Below are positions 36,736 to 46,383 of a DNA stretch of 64,000 nucleotides, piece after piece (the first letter of the stretch is position 1; each line of letters starts with the position of its first letter). The notes below the pieces were generated by a model that was given only the letters and a program-made list of their open reading frames with translations, did not search any database and was not told where the DNA came from. This DNA is from Rs1 sp029027825 (GTDB taxonomy: Bacteria > Pseudomonadota > Gammaproteobacteria > Pseudomonadales > Balneatricaceae). Both the position numbers and the translations under genes were made by a program. The stretch covers positions 930,001-994,000 of the forward strand of contig CP093399.1 in the NCBI GenBank assembly GCA_029027825.1, read 5' to 3'.

Positions 36736-37809
36736 GTGAAAGTTGATACAAACTTGAGTTCCACTCTGCTAGTAGCAAATTCTATTGCTATGATTTTAAT
36801 TGTGCTTATCCACTATAATAGTTTTCTGTATATTGATATTGCTAATGGATATGATTTGAATTTTATATTTCAACAGTTTTGGCTTAATGGTGTCGCAAGA
36901 ATTGCTGTGCCTATATTTGCTTTTATGTCAGGATTTTTTTTAGTTTCAAGTATTGGTCGAAATATTGACTTTTTTGGTTTCTTACGTAATAAGTCCAGAA
37001 CATTGCTTCTTCCATACGTGCTTTCATGTACTCTTATATATATTGGAGACTCTTTTTTTGTTTATTTTTTAGAACAAGTTAATAGATTTGATTTTGGTTT
37101 GTTATATTTTATTGAAAACGCACTTTTTAAACCTTCTTCTGTTCAATTATGGTTTTTAAGGGATCTTTTGTTTTTATTGCCTATTGCTTACGTCGTTGTG
37201 GTTTTTTTTCGTAAATTTATTCCTCTAATTATATTTGTTTTTTTGTTTTTGTGGTTTTTTGAATTTCAGCTTTTTCCAATATTCTATGGATATTACTTTG
37301 TATCGACAGAGGTTGTCTTGTTTTTATTTGTTGGAGTGTTTTTTTCACGTTTAAATTGGTTTCGTTTTATTAAAGATGTATCGCCTGCCAATGTTTTTTA
37401 TTGTGGATGTTTTTTTGCTCTGTTGTTGATTTTTCGGATTTTCTTATACCCGGATTTTGATGTTTGGTATTCTAAAGATTTTTCTTCTTTGTCATTATTT
37501 ATCTATAAAATATCAATACTTGTTGGTTGTGTTTTTTTACTTTTAATTTCTAATTTTTTAAATAACAATATCTTCCTTTTATATTTCTCTAGCTTTAGTT
37601 TTTTTGTGTATTTGTTTCATTTGGTTCCTATTTCTTATTTTAAATATGCAACATCGGCTATTTTTTCTAAACAACTTGGTTTTTATTACAATGCGCCAAT
37701 AGCGTTCTTTATGGTTTTTTCAATAGGAGTTCTTCTATCGTACTTTATGCCGAAGTTGTACTTGATTTTAACTGGTGGAAGAGCTCCACTAAAGAATACT
37801 ATACGTTGA
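36736..37809 (+). CDS. Acyltransferase family 3 membrane protein (OafA-like)
   Basis: A 357-residue polytopic membrane protein with about ten helices. It has the early pattern ANSIAMILIVLIHYNSFLY (His in the first helix region), then RIAVPIFAFMSGFFLVSS and LWFLRDLLFLLPIAYVVV, as in acyltransferase-3 proteins that O-acetylate surface sugars. The start is GTG 36736 with AAGGGAT upstream. It lies between the WecG remnant and the RTX gene. Very AT-rich coding sequence suggests foreign origin. Confidence 0.78.
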   Translation: MKVDTNLSSTLLVANSIAMILIVLIHYNSFLYIDIANGYDLNFIFQQFWLNGVARIAVPIFAFMSGFFLVSSIGRNIDFFGFLRNKSRTLLLPYVLSCTLIYIGDSFFVYFLEQVNRFDFGLLYFIENALFKPSSVQLWFLRDLLFLLPIAYVVVVFFRKFIPLIIFVFLFLWFFEFQLFPIFYGYYFVSTEVVLFLFVGVFFSRLNWFRFIKDVSPANVFYCGCFFALLLIFRIFLYPDFDVWYSKDFSSLSLFIYKISILVGCVFLLLISNFLNNNIFLLYFSSFSFFVYLFHLVPISYFKYATSAIFSKQLGFYYNAPIAFFMVFSIGVLLSYFMPKLYLILTGGRAPLKNTIR

Positions 37810-37868
37810 AAAATAGTAAGTTGATATTTTTCAACTTTATAATTAATTATGCTTACCTTGTAGGTAAG
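37805..37868 (+). terminator. Two consecutive hairpins before the RTX gene
   Basis: GTTGAAAAATA (37805-37815) and TATTTTTCAAC (37825-37835) form a perfect 11-bp inverted repeat that includes the acyltransferase stop codon. A second pair, CTTACC and GGTAAG (37852-37868), sits just before the RTX ribosome binding site AAAGGA. The first may terminate transcription. The second could influence translation of the RTX gene. Confidence 0.5.
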
Positions 37869-37891
37869 TCATTGAGGTAAAGGAATACGCT

Positions 37892-40800
37892 ATGGATAAC
37901 TATAATGTAATTTATTGGGGTAAAGGAACAGGAAACCTAGTTTTAGATAGTTCGATAGGTCCTGGGTTTCCATCCACTCTTCTTCGAGTTATTGGACTAT
38001 CTCCACAGGAGTTAACATATTCTAAGGTTGGAAATTCATTAATCGTATCTTCACCTTTCGGGGCTACTATTGAAATTCTAAACCACTCATCTAGTGTCCC
38101 CCAATTTGTTCAATATTATGAAAAAACAGGCGAATGGTTTGGGACGCCAGTCGATGAGCTTTTTGAAGGGGTGAGTGGTCAGCATGACTTCTATGTTGGT
38201 GAGCGCGGCAATGATACCTATGTATGGGGTTTAGGTTCAGGTGATGACGTTATTCAAAACTGGGAATCGGGTTTCGAAGGGCATGACGTGGTTGAGATAA
38301 AAGGCTTCACGCCATCGGAGGTCAGTCTTGTTGCGGATGGTAGAGACTTGCTTATAACAGGAATAGGCGGTGAAACGCTCCGTGTGCTCCATCATGTCGC
38401 TGATCTGCATTCTGCAATAAATGAAATCGTATTTGAGAATGGGGTAGTTTGGGGGGCGGATGTTATAACTGCGAATACAGTGGTTAATCATGAAGGCACC
38501 GCTGCAGATGAAGAGCTGAGAGGTTCTGATGCTGCCGATGTGATGGATGGAAAAGGTGGTAATGATTTACTTATTGGACTTGGTGGGAATGACACCTACG
38601 TATGGGGGCTTGGTTCAGGAAGAGATACGGTTCAGAACTGGGAAGCAACGTTAACTAGCTTTGATGTAGTGCAGGTAAAGGGGTTTAGTCCTACAGATGT
38701 TAACCTGGTTGTTGAAGGGCGAGATCTTGTCATTTATTCAAATACTGGTGAGTCGCTACGCATACTTAATCACGCTAAAGATGAGTACTCTGCCGTTAAT
38801 GAAATTTACTTTGAAGATGGTACTCATTGGGGGCAAAGTGAGATCGAAACACATTCATCAGATACGTATCTTTGGGGGCTGAACTTTGGTGATCTTACAG
38901 TAGAAAACATCAATAATAATGGATTCGAAGGGTTGACGCTGAAAATTACAGGGCTGACGCCTAGTGAGCTGACCTATGAAAAAGTTGGCAGTGATTTAAT
39001 CATTACATCTCAGGCAGGTGACACTCTTACCATTATCAACCATACAATCGATTCAACAGCCTTCAGGCAGTATTTTGAAGATACGGGCGAATGGTTTGGG
39101 ACGCCAGTCGATGAGCTTTTTGAAGGGGTGAGTGGTCAGCATGACTTCTATGTTGGTGAGCGCGGCAATGATACCTATGTATGGGGTTTAGGTTCAGGTG
39201 ATGACGTTATTCAAAACTGGGAATCGGGTTTCGAAGGGCATGACGTGGTTGAGATAAAAGGCTTCACGCCATCGGAGGTCAGTCTTGTTGCGGATGGTAG
39301 AGACTTGCTAATAACAGGAATAGGCGGTGAAACGCTCCGTTTGCTCCATCATGTCGCTGATCTGCATTCTGCAATAAATGAAATCGTATTTGAGAATGGG
39401 GTAGTTTGGGGGGCGGATGTTATAACTGCGAATACAGTGGTTAATCATGAAGGCACCGCTGCAGATGAAGAGCTGAGAGGTTCTGATGCTGCCGATGTGA
39501 TGGATGGAAAAGGTGGTAATGATTTACTTATTGGACTTGGTGGGAATGACACCTACGTATGGGGGCTTGGTTCAGGAAGAGATACGGTTCAGAACTGGGA
39601 AGCAACGTTAACTAGCTTTGATGTAGTGCAGGTAAAGGGGTTTAGTCCTACAGATGTTAACCTGGTTGTTGAAGGGCGAGATCTTGACATTTATTCAAAT
39701 ACTGGTGAGACGCTACGCATACTTAATCACGCTAAAGATGAGTACTCTGCCGTTAATGAAATTTACTTTGAAGATGGTACTCATTGGGGGCAAAGTGAGA
39801 TCGAAACACATTCATCAGATACGTATCTTTGGGGGCTGAACTTTGGTGATCTTACAGTAGAAAACATTAATAATAATGGATTCGAAGGGTTGACGCTGAA
39901 AATTACAGGGCTGACGCCTAGTGAGCTGACCTATGAAAAAGTTGGCAGTGATTTAATCATTACATCTCAGGCAGGTGACACTCTTACCATTATCAACCAT
40001 ACAATCGATTCAACAGCCTTCAGGCAGTATTTTGAAGATACGGGCGAATGGTTTGGGACGCCAGTCGATGAGCTTTTTGAAGGGGTGAGTGGTCAGCATG
40101 ACTTCTATGTTGGTGAGCGCGGCAATGATACCTATGTATGGGGTTTAGGTTCAGGTGATGACGTTATTCAAAACTGGGAATCGGGTTTCGAAGGGCATGA
40201 CGTGGTTGAGATAAAAGGCTTCACGCCATCGGAGGTCAGTCTTGTTGCGGATGGTAGAGACTTGCTTATAACAGGAATAGGCGGTGAAACGCTCCGTGTG
40301 CTCCATCATGTCGCTGATCTGCATTCTGCAATAAATGAAATCGTATTTGAGAATGGGGTAGTTTGGGGGGCGGATGTTATAACTGCGAATACAGTGGTTA
40401 ATCATGAAGGCACCGCTGCAGATGAAGAGCTGAGAGGTTCTGATGCTGCCGATGTGATGGATGGAAAAGGTGGTAATGATTTACTTATTGGACTTGGTGG
40501 GAATGACACCTACGTATGGGGGCTTGGTTCAGGAAGAGATACGGTTCAGAACTGGGAAGCAACGTTAACTAGCTTTGATGTAGTGCAGGTAAAGGGGTTT
40601 AGTCCTACAGATGTTAACCTGGTTGTTGAAGGGCGAGATCTTGTCATTTATTCAAATACTGGTGAGTCGCTACGCATACTTAATCACGCTAAAGATGAGT
40701 ACTCTGCCGTTAATGAAATTTACTTTGAAGATGGTACTCATTGGGGGCAAAGTGAGATCGAAACACATTCATCAGATACGTATCTTTGGGGGCTGAACTT

Positions 40801-43800
40801 TGGTGATCTTACAGTAGAAAACATCAATAATAATGGATTCGAAGGGTTGACGCTGAAAATTACAGGGCTGACGCCTAGTGAGCTGACCTATGAAAAAGTT
40901 GGCAGTGATTTAATCATTACATCTCAGGCAGGTGACACTCTTACCATTATCAACCATACAATCGATTCAACAGCCTTCAGGCAGTATTTTGAAGATACGG
41001 GCGAATGGTTTGGGACGCCAGTCGATGAGCTTTTTGAAGGGGTGAGTGGTCAGCATGACTTCTATGTTGGTGAGCGCGGCAATGATACCTATGTATGGGG
41101 TTTAGGTTCAGGTGATGACGTTATTCAAAACTGGGAATCGGGTTTCGAAGGGCATGACGTGGTTGAGATAAAAGGCTTCACGCCATCGGAGGTCAGTCTT
41201 GTTGCGGATGGTAGAGACTTGCTTATAACAGGAATAGGCGGTGAAACGCTCCGTGTGCTCCATCATGTCGCTGATCTGCATTCTGCAATAAATGAAATCG
41301 TATTTGAGAATGGGGTAGTTTGGGGGGCGGATGTTATAACTGCGAATACAGTGGTTAATCATGAAGGCACCGCTGCAGATGAAGAGCTGAGAGGTTCTGA
41401 TGCTGCCGATGTGATGGATGGAAAAGGTGGTAATGATTTACTTATTGGACTTGGTGGGAATGACACCTACGTATGGGGGCTTGGTTCAGGAAGAGATACG
41501 GTTCAGAACTGGGAAGCAACGTTAACTAGCTTTGATGTAGTGCAGGTAAAGGGGTTTAGTCCTACAGATGTTAACCTGGTTGTTGAAGGGCGAGATCTTG
41601 TCATTTATTCAAATACTGGTGAGTCGCTACGCATACTTAATCACGCTAAAGATGAGTACTCTGCCGTTAATGAAATTTACTTTGAAGATGGTACTCATTG
41701 GGGGCAAAGTGAGATCGAAACACATTCATCAGATACGTATCTTTGGGGGCTGAACTTTGGTGATCTTACAGTAGAAAACATCAATAATAATGGATTCGAA
41801 GGGTTGACGCTGAAAATTACAGGGCTGACGCCTAGTGAGCTGACCTATGAAAAAGTTGGCAGTGATTTAATCATTACATCTCAGGCAGGTGACACTCTTA
41901 CCATTATCAACCATACAATCGATTCAACAGCCTTCAGGCAGTATTTTGAAGATACGGGCGAATGGTTTGGGACGCCAGTCGATGAGCTTTTTGAAGGGGT
42001 GAGTGGTCAGCATGACTTCTATGTTGGTGAGCGCGGCAATGATACCTATGTATGGGGTTTAGGTTCAGGTGATGACGTTATTCAAAACTGGGAATCGGGT
42101 TTCGAAGGGCATGACGTGGTTGAGATAAAAGGCTTCACGCCATCGGAGGTCAGTCTTGTTGCGGATGGTAGAGACTTGCTTATAACAGGAATAGGCGGTG
42201 AAACGCTCCGTGTGCTCCATCATGTCGCTGATCTGCATTCTGCAATAAATGAAATCGTATTTGAGAATGGGGTAGTTTGGGGGGCGGATGTTATAACTGC
42301 GAATACAGTGGTTAATCATGAAGGCACCGCTGCAGATGAAGAGCTGAGAGGTTCTGATGCTGCCGATGTGATGGATGGAAAAGGTGGTAATGATTTACTT
42401 ATTGGACTTGGTGGGAATGACACCTACGTATGGGGGCTTGGTTCAGGAAGAGATACGGTTCAGAACTGGGAAGCAACGTTAACTAGCTTTGATGTAGTGC
42501 AGGTAAAGGGGTTTAGTCCTACAGATGTTAACCTGGTTGTTGAAGGGCGAGATCTTGTCATTTATTCAAATACTGGTGAGTCGCTACGCATACTTAATCA
42601 CGCTAAAGATGAGTACTCTGCCGTTAATGAAATTTACTTTGAAGATGGTACTCATTGGGGGCAAAGTGAGATCGAAACACATTCATCAGATACGTATCTT
42701 TGGGGGCTGAACTTTGGTGATCTTACAGTAGAAAACATTAATAATAATGGATTCGAAGGGTTGACGCTGAAAATTACAGGGCTGACGCCTAGTGAGCTGA
42801 CCTATGAAAAAGTTGGCAGTGATTTAATCATTACATCTCAGGCAGGTGACACTCTTACCATTATCAACCATACAATCGATTCAACAGCCTTCAGGCAGTA
42901 TTTTGAAGATACGGGCGAATGGTTTGGGACGCCAGTCGATGAGCTTTTTGAAGGGGTGAGTGGTCAGCATGACTTCTATGTTGGTGAGCGCGGCAATGAT
43001 ACCTATGTATGGGGTTTAGGTTCAGGTGATGACGTTATTCAAAACTGGGAATCGGGTTTCGAAGGGCATGACGTGGTTGAGATAAAAGGCTTCACGCCAT
43101 CGGAGGTCAGTCTTGTTGCGGATGGTAGAGACTTGCTTATAACAGGAATAGGCGGTGAAACGCTCCGTGTGCTCCATCATGTCGCTGATCTGCATTCTGC
43201 AATAAATGAAATCGTATTTGAGAATGGGGTAGTTTGGGGGGCGGATGTTATAACTGCGAATACAGTGGTTAATCATGAAGGCACCGCTGCAGATGAAGAG
43301 CTGAGAGGTTCTGATGCTGCCGATGTGATGGATGGAAAAGGTGGTAATGATTTACTTATTGGACTTGGTGGGAATGACACCTACGTATGGGGGCTTAATT
43401 CAGGCAGCGATACGATTCAAAACTGGGAAGCAGGATACGATGGCAATGACATCGTTAAGGTGGTTGGTTTAGTACCTGCCGACGTGCAATTAATAGTAGA
43501 AGGCCGCGATTTAGTGTTAGTTTCCAGTACGGGTGAATCACTGCGGATATTAAACCATGTAGCCGATAGTCATTCAGCGATCAATAGTATTGAATTTGCG
43601 GATGGAACTGTTTGGGGACAAGAGTACATCTCTGAAAATGCTTTACATTTACAATCAGGTTCTATTAATAACGATTTTTTAATTGGTGGGTCTAATCCAG
43701 ACTTGTTAATTGGAAAGGCAGGGAGTGACTTGCTTTTAGGGAAATCTGGAAATGATGTTTTAAAAGGCGATGCTGGAGATGATGCTTTATTTGGTGGTAG

Positions 43801-44194
43801 TGGTAATGATTTGATCATAGGCGGTGTTGATAACGATATCATGTTTGGAAGGAGTATTGAAGGTGAAGTAAATTTACTTGAAGTCAATACTTTTGCTTGG
43901 CGGGAAAGTGATAAAGGAGACGTAGCAAATCCTGACGAAGACGTAATTGCTGACTTCAGGCTAGGCCATGATTTGATTGATTTGAAAGACTTATTGGTAG
44001 GCGAGAACGCTGATAACATTGATATGTATTTGAATATATATTCAAATGCATCAGATACGTATATTGAAATTAATTCCACGGGTAATTTAAGTACATTAGG
44101 ATCGGAACAAATTATAAAGCTCCAGAATGTTGATTTGTCAGGTTCTGTCGATAGTCTAGAATCCCTTTTTGCATCTATAATCATTGATGAATAG
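37892..44194 (+). CDS. Giant RTX-type calcium-binding protein with 319-residue repeats
   Basis: A 2100-residue, acidic, probably secreted protein without a signal peptide, as expected for type I secretion. Residues about 80-1834 are 5.5 copies of a 319-residue unit. Each unit contains three related ~100-residue modules with YVWGLGSG, then a DLxI...GExLRxLxH strand pair and an INEIxFxDGxxWG end, the haemolysin-type calcium-binding related pattern. The N-terminal 80 residues are a diverged third module. Residues about 1925-1990 carry classic RTX nonapeptides (GSDLLLGKSGNDVLKGDAGDD), and the last ~100 residues resemble a type I secretion C-terminal domain. No ABC exporter is in the window. It is probably a surface or matrix protein acting with the polysaccharide. 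That role is inference. Confidence 0.9.
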   Translation: MDNYNVIYWGKGTGNLVLDSSIGPGFPSTLLRVIGLSPQELTYSKVGNSLIVSSPFGATIEILNHSSSVPQFVQYYEKTGEWFGTPVDELFEGVSGQHDFYVGERGNDTYVWGLGSGDDVIQNWESGFEGHDVVEIKGFTPSEVSLVADGRDLLITGIGGETLRVLHHVADLHSAINEIVFENGVVWGADVITANTVVNHEGTAADEELRGSDAADVMDGKGGNDLLIGLGGNDTYVWGLGSGRDTVQNWEATLTSFDVVQVKGFSPTDVNLVVEGRDLVIYSNTGESLRILNHAKDEYSAVNEIYFEDGTHWGQSEIETHSSDTYLWGLNFGDLTVENINNNGFEGLTLKITGLTPSELTYEKVGSDLIITSQAGDTLTIINHTIDSTAFRQYFEDTGEWFGTPVDELFEGVSGQHDFYVGERGNDTYVWGLGSGDDVIQNWESGFEGHDVVEIKGFTPSEVSLVADGRDLLITGIGGETLRLLHHVADLHSAINEIVFENGVVWGADVITANTVVNHEGTAADEELRGSDAADVMDGKGGNDLLIGLGGNDTYVWGLGSGRDTVQNWEATLTSFDVVQVKGFSPTDVNLVVEGRDLDIYSNTGETLRILNHAKDEYSAVNEIYFEDGTHWGQSEIETHSSDTYLWGLNFGDLTVENINNNGFEGLTLKITGLTPSELTYEKVGSDLIITSQAGDTLTIINHTIDSTAFRQYFEDTGEWFGTPVDELFEGVSGQHDFYVGERGNDTYVWGLGSGDDVIQNWESGFEGHDVVEIKGFTPSEVSLVADGRDLLITGIGGETLRVLHHVADLHSAINEIVFENGVVWGADVITANTVVNHEGTAADEELRGSDAADVMDGKGGNDLLIGLGGNDTYVWGLGSGRDTVQNWEATLTSFDVVQVKGFSPTDVNLVVEGRDLVIYSNTGESLRILNHAKDEYSAVNEIYFEDGTHWGQSEIETHSSDTYLWGLNFGDLTVENINNNGFEGLTLKITGLTPSELTYEKVGSDLIITSQAGDTLTIINHTIDSTAFRQYFEDTGEWFGTPVDELFEGVSGQHDFYVGERGNDTYVWGLGSGDDVIQNWESGFEGHDVVEIKGFTPSEVSLVADGRDLLITGIGGETLRVLHHVADLHSAINEIVFENGVVWGADVITANTVVNHEGTAADEELRGSDAADVMDGKGGNDLLIGLGGNDTYVWGLGSGRDTVQNWEATLTSFDVVQVKGFSPTDVNLVVEGRDLVIYSNTGESLRILNHAKDEYSAVNEIYFEDGTHWGQSEIETHSSDTYLWGLNFGDLTVENINNNGFEGLTLKITGLTPSELTYEKVGSDLIITSQAGDTLTIINHTIDSTAFRQYFEDTGEWFGTPVDELFEGVSGQHDFYVGERGNDTYVWGLGSGDDVIQNWESGFEGHDVVEIKGFTPSEVSLVADGRDLLITGIGGETLRVLHHVADLHSAINEIVFENGVVWGADVITANTVVNHEGTAADEELRGSDAADVMDGKGGNDLLIGLGGNDTYVWGLGSGRDTVQNWEATLTSFDVVQVKGFSPTDVNLVVEGRDLVIYSNTGESLRILNHAKDEYSAVNEIYFEDGTHWGQSEIETHSSDTYLWGLNFGDLTVENINNNGFEGLTLKITGLTPSELTYEKVGSDLIITSQAGDTLTIINHTIDSTAFRQYFEDTGEWFGTPVDELFEGVSGQHDFYVGERGNDTYVWGLGSGDDVIQNWESGFEGHDVVEIKGFTPSEVSLVADGRDLLITGIGGETLRVLHHVADLHSAINEIVFENGVVWGADVITANTVVNHEGTAADEELRGSDAADVMDGKGGNDLLIGLGGNDTYVWGLNSGSDTIQNWEAGYDGNDIVKVVGLVPADVQLIVEGRDLVLVSSTGESLRILNHVADSHSAINSIEFADGTVWGQEYISENALHLQSGSINNDFLIGGSNPDLLIGKAGSDLLLGKSGNDVLKGDAGDDALFGGSGNDLIIGGVDNDIMFGRSIEGEVNLLEVNTFAWRESDKGDVANPDEDVIADFRLGHDLIDLKDLLVGENADNIDMYLNIYSNASDTYIEINSTGNLSTLGSEQIIKLQNVDLSGSVDSLESLFASIIIDE
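38131..43396 (+). repeat. 957-bp tandem DNA repeat, 5.5 copies
   Basis: Copies start at 38131, 39088, 40045, 41002, 41959 and 42916, exactly 957 bp (319 codons) apart. The last is partial and diverges after about 480 bp. Copies differ by only a few bases: copy 2 has ACGCTCCGTTTGCTC, CTTGACATT and GAGACG variants, and copies 2 and 5 have AACATTAAT for AACATCAAT. This indicates recent amplification or ongoing gene conversion. Confidence 0.95.
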
Positions 44195-44232
44195 GGTGCA
44201 TTAGTTGCATAGATCTAGAAAGGTTTCATTTG

Positions 44233-45432
44233 ATGGGTAACATGATTTTGAACTACTGTGAAATAAATGAAGAAATATTGCATAGTAGTATTAAAAATAA
44301 ATTTGTTGGTTATGATCCATTTGATGGACTTAACAGCTACTTTTTTAAATCGCGATCATCGATTAAGAGGGGGCTGCTAGGGCTAATATGGATTCAGTTA
44401 AATAAACGCTCGATAATCAATATTCGCCCGTTGATAGGAGTTCCTGCCCTGCGGAACCCTAAAGGCATAGGCTTATTTATTTTAGGACTGCTTGAGGATT
44501 ATCAGCGCACTGGTGAAAATTCATATTTAGAGCAAGCGATTGAGTTGGCTGATTGGCTGTTGACCCAACAAAGTGATATTAGCCTGTGGCAGCATGCTTG
44601 CTGGGGATATCATTTTGATTGGAATGCACGTGCTTTTTTTGTGCCTAAAGGCAAGCCCAATATCATCACCACTATTTATGTGGCACAAGCACTTCATGCC
44701 TTAGGTAAGGTGACTGATGAGCAGCGATTTATTGTGCCTGCACTTGATGCAGCTAGTTTTATTGTGAACACTTTATACACCGAGCATGATGATCGGCAGT
44801 TCTTTGCCTATATTCCCGGTGAAACGGCCTTTGTTCACAATGCTAGTTTATGGGGTGCCGCGTGGGTCGGTTTTGTCGCTAATGTTACTGGTAATGATCA
44901 GTATAAACAACTGGCACTACGGGTTGCCCGGCAATCGGTAGCTGAGCAAGGGATAGATGGCTCGTGGGTGTATGGCTCAAGACATCATCATCAGTTTATT
45001 GATGGTTTCCATACGGGTTATAACCTTGAGGCGCTTAATATGTTACGCAAGGCGCTGACAACCAATGAATTTGACCAAGCGATCAGCGCTGGTTTAGCTT
45101 ATTATAAACAGCATTTGTTTGAAGAGGATGGCACTGCAAAATACTATCATAACAAACGTTATCCGCTAGATATGCATTGTGTATCGCAAGCCATATTTAC
45201 CTTGTTAAGAGTCGGCGGTACGCCTGAAGATACCGCCTTGGCAAAAAAAATAATTGATAAGGCTATCTGTACATTATATTTGCCAAAACGTGGTCACTTC
45301 GCTTACCAAAAACATAAATACTTTACCAACAAAATTAACTATATTCGTTGGACTCAAGCTTGGGTGTATTATTCGTTCGCCTATTATAATAATTACACGA
45401 ATCAGGACAGCATTAAAAATGAAACGGATTGA
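44233..45432 (+). CDS. Alpha/alpha-toroid-like protein, function unknown
   Basis: A 399-residue protein rich in helices and aromatic residues. It has repeated elements of the alpha/alpha-barrel type: LADWLLTQQ, ACWGYHFDWNARAFFVPKGKPNIITTIYVAQALHALG, ASLWGAAWVGFVA, GSWVYG, DGFHTGYNLEAL and DMHCVSQAIFTLLR. Similar proteins occur in polysaccharide clusters and often carry misleading names. Glycoside hydrolase, lyase or uronyl-epimerase activity on the polymer is possible, but the family is not identified. ATG 44233 is used, with a TTG one codon earlier. It overlaps the downstream WecG-type gene by 14 bp. Confidence 0.7.
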   Translation: MGNMILNYCEINEEILHSSIKNKFVGYDPFDGLNSYFFKSRSSIKRGLLGLIWIQLNKRSIINIRPLIGVPALRNPKGIGLFILGLLEDYQRTGENSYLEQAIELADWLLTQQSDISLWQHACWGYHFDWNARAFFVPKGKPNIITTIYVAQALHALGKVTDEQRFIVPALDAASFIVNTLYTEHDDRQFFAYIPGETAFVHNASLWGAAWVGFVANVTGNDQYKQLALRVARQSVAEQGIDGSWVYGSRHHHQFIDGFHTGYNLEALNMLRKALTTNEFDQAISAGLAYYKQHLFEEDGTAKYYHNKRYPLDMHCVSQAIFTLLRVGGTPEDTALAKKIIDKAICTLYLPKRGHFAYQKHKYFTNKINYIRWTQAWVYYSFAYYNNYTNQDSIKNETD

Positions 45433-46159
45433 ATTTTTAAATTCACCAATGGACAGCTGTACTATGAGTGATGCTGTACAGCACATAGAAAAAAAGCTTC
45501 TCGCCGGTGATTTTTTACAACATGTGGTGGTTAATGTCGCTAAATTGGTGCATATGCAAAATGATTCAGTGTTGGCTGATTCAGTTAAAGCATGTGACCT
45601 GATTAATATTGATGGCATGGGTGTGGTGATTGGTGCCCGTTTTTGCGGTCATGAGGTGCCTGAGAGGGTTGCTGGTGTCGATTTATTTCATAACTTGTTG
45701 GCTATGAGTGCTAAACGTGATTTCCCGGTATTTTTATTGGGGGCAGAGGAAGATATTGTTGCTAAAACTGCCGCTAAGGTTAAAGAGATAAATCCAAATT
45801 TGACTATAGCAGGTTTTCATCATGGTTATTTCTGGGAAGATGAAGAAGCTGTCGTGAATAAAATTAGGGAGTCGGGTGCTAAGTTGTTGTTTGTGGCAAT
45901 TACTTCGCCCAAGAAAGAAAATTTCATCAATAAATGGCAAGATAAGCTCGGTGTCGATTTTGTGATGGGCGTTGGTGGGACTTTTGACGTGGTGGCAGGT
46001 AAAGTTAAACGCGCACCACTTTGGATGCAAAATTACGGACTTGAATGGTTTTATAGGATTATTCAGGAGCCAGGAAGAATGTGGAAACGGTATTTGTTGA
46101 CCAATTCTAAATTTGCTTGGTTGATTTTGAAGGAAAGGCTTAGGAAAGCTAAAAGCTAG
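45419..46159 (+). CDS. WecG/TagA/CpsF-family glycosyltransferase
   Basis: A 246-residue member of the family that transfers ManNAc or ManNAcA onto lipid-linked GlcNAc or similar acceptors, so it fits the wecB/wecC precursors. Signatures are VVNVAKLVHMQND, INIDGMGVVIGARFCGHEVPERVAGVDLF, FLLGAEEDIV, AGFHHGYFWEDEEAV, LLFVAITSPKKENFI and GVGGTFDVVAGKVKRAPLWMQNYGLEWFYRIIQEPGRMW. The ATG at 45419 overlaps the preceding gene. A decayed copy is at 36011-36715. The final codons GCTAAAAGCTAG are AGCT-repeat sequence, which supplies the stop. Confidence 0.88.
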   Translation: MKRIEFLNSPMDSCTMSDAVQHIEKKLLAGDFLQHVVVNVAKLVHMQNDSVLADSVKACDLINIDGMGVVIGARFCGHEVPERVAGVDLFHNLLAMSAKRDFPVFLLGAEEDIVAKTAAKVKEINPNLTIAGFHHGYFWEDEEAVVNKIRESGAKLLFVAITSPKKENFINKWQDKLGVDFVMGVGGTFDVVAGKVKRAPLWMQNYGLEWFYRIIQEPGRMWKRYLLTNSKFAWLILKERLRKAKS

Positions 46160-46185
46160 GGAGCCAAAAGAAAGCTATGAGCTAC

Positions 46186-46313
46186 AACTAAAAGAAATGT
46201 ATTGACGGGCTTAGATATAACGGCGTACCTTACTCACAGCTCACAGCTCACAGCTCACAGCTCACAGCTCACAGCTCACAGCTCACAGCTCACAGCTCAC
46301 AGCTCACAGCTCA
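46186..46313. repeat. Leader plus AGCTCAC heptanucleotide array 1
   Basis: A leader with TTGACG, 18 bp, then TACCTT precedes about eleven AGCTCAC units. The same leader-plus-array arrangement recurs at 47896-48058 and 50691-50851. The TTGAC and TACYTT boxes resemble a promoter firing into the array and toward the downstream HEPN gene. Confidence 0.8.
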
Positions 46314-46383
46314 CAAGCTGTCTAGCTTATAACTCATAGCTATCATATAATTATCGGAATTAATCTAGGTTGTGGTTTGTAAG

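Noticed and set aside
38237..43276. Repeated 84-codon antisense and 61-codon sense frames inside the RTX gene
   Set aside because: They occur every 957 bp as shadows of the tandem repeat. The main frame is clearly the RTX protein.
45254..45418. 55-codon N-terminal extension of the WecG-type gene
   Set aside because: The extension lies in another frame of the preceding gene, and the family starts at the ATG at 45419.
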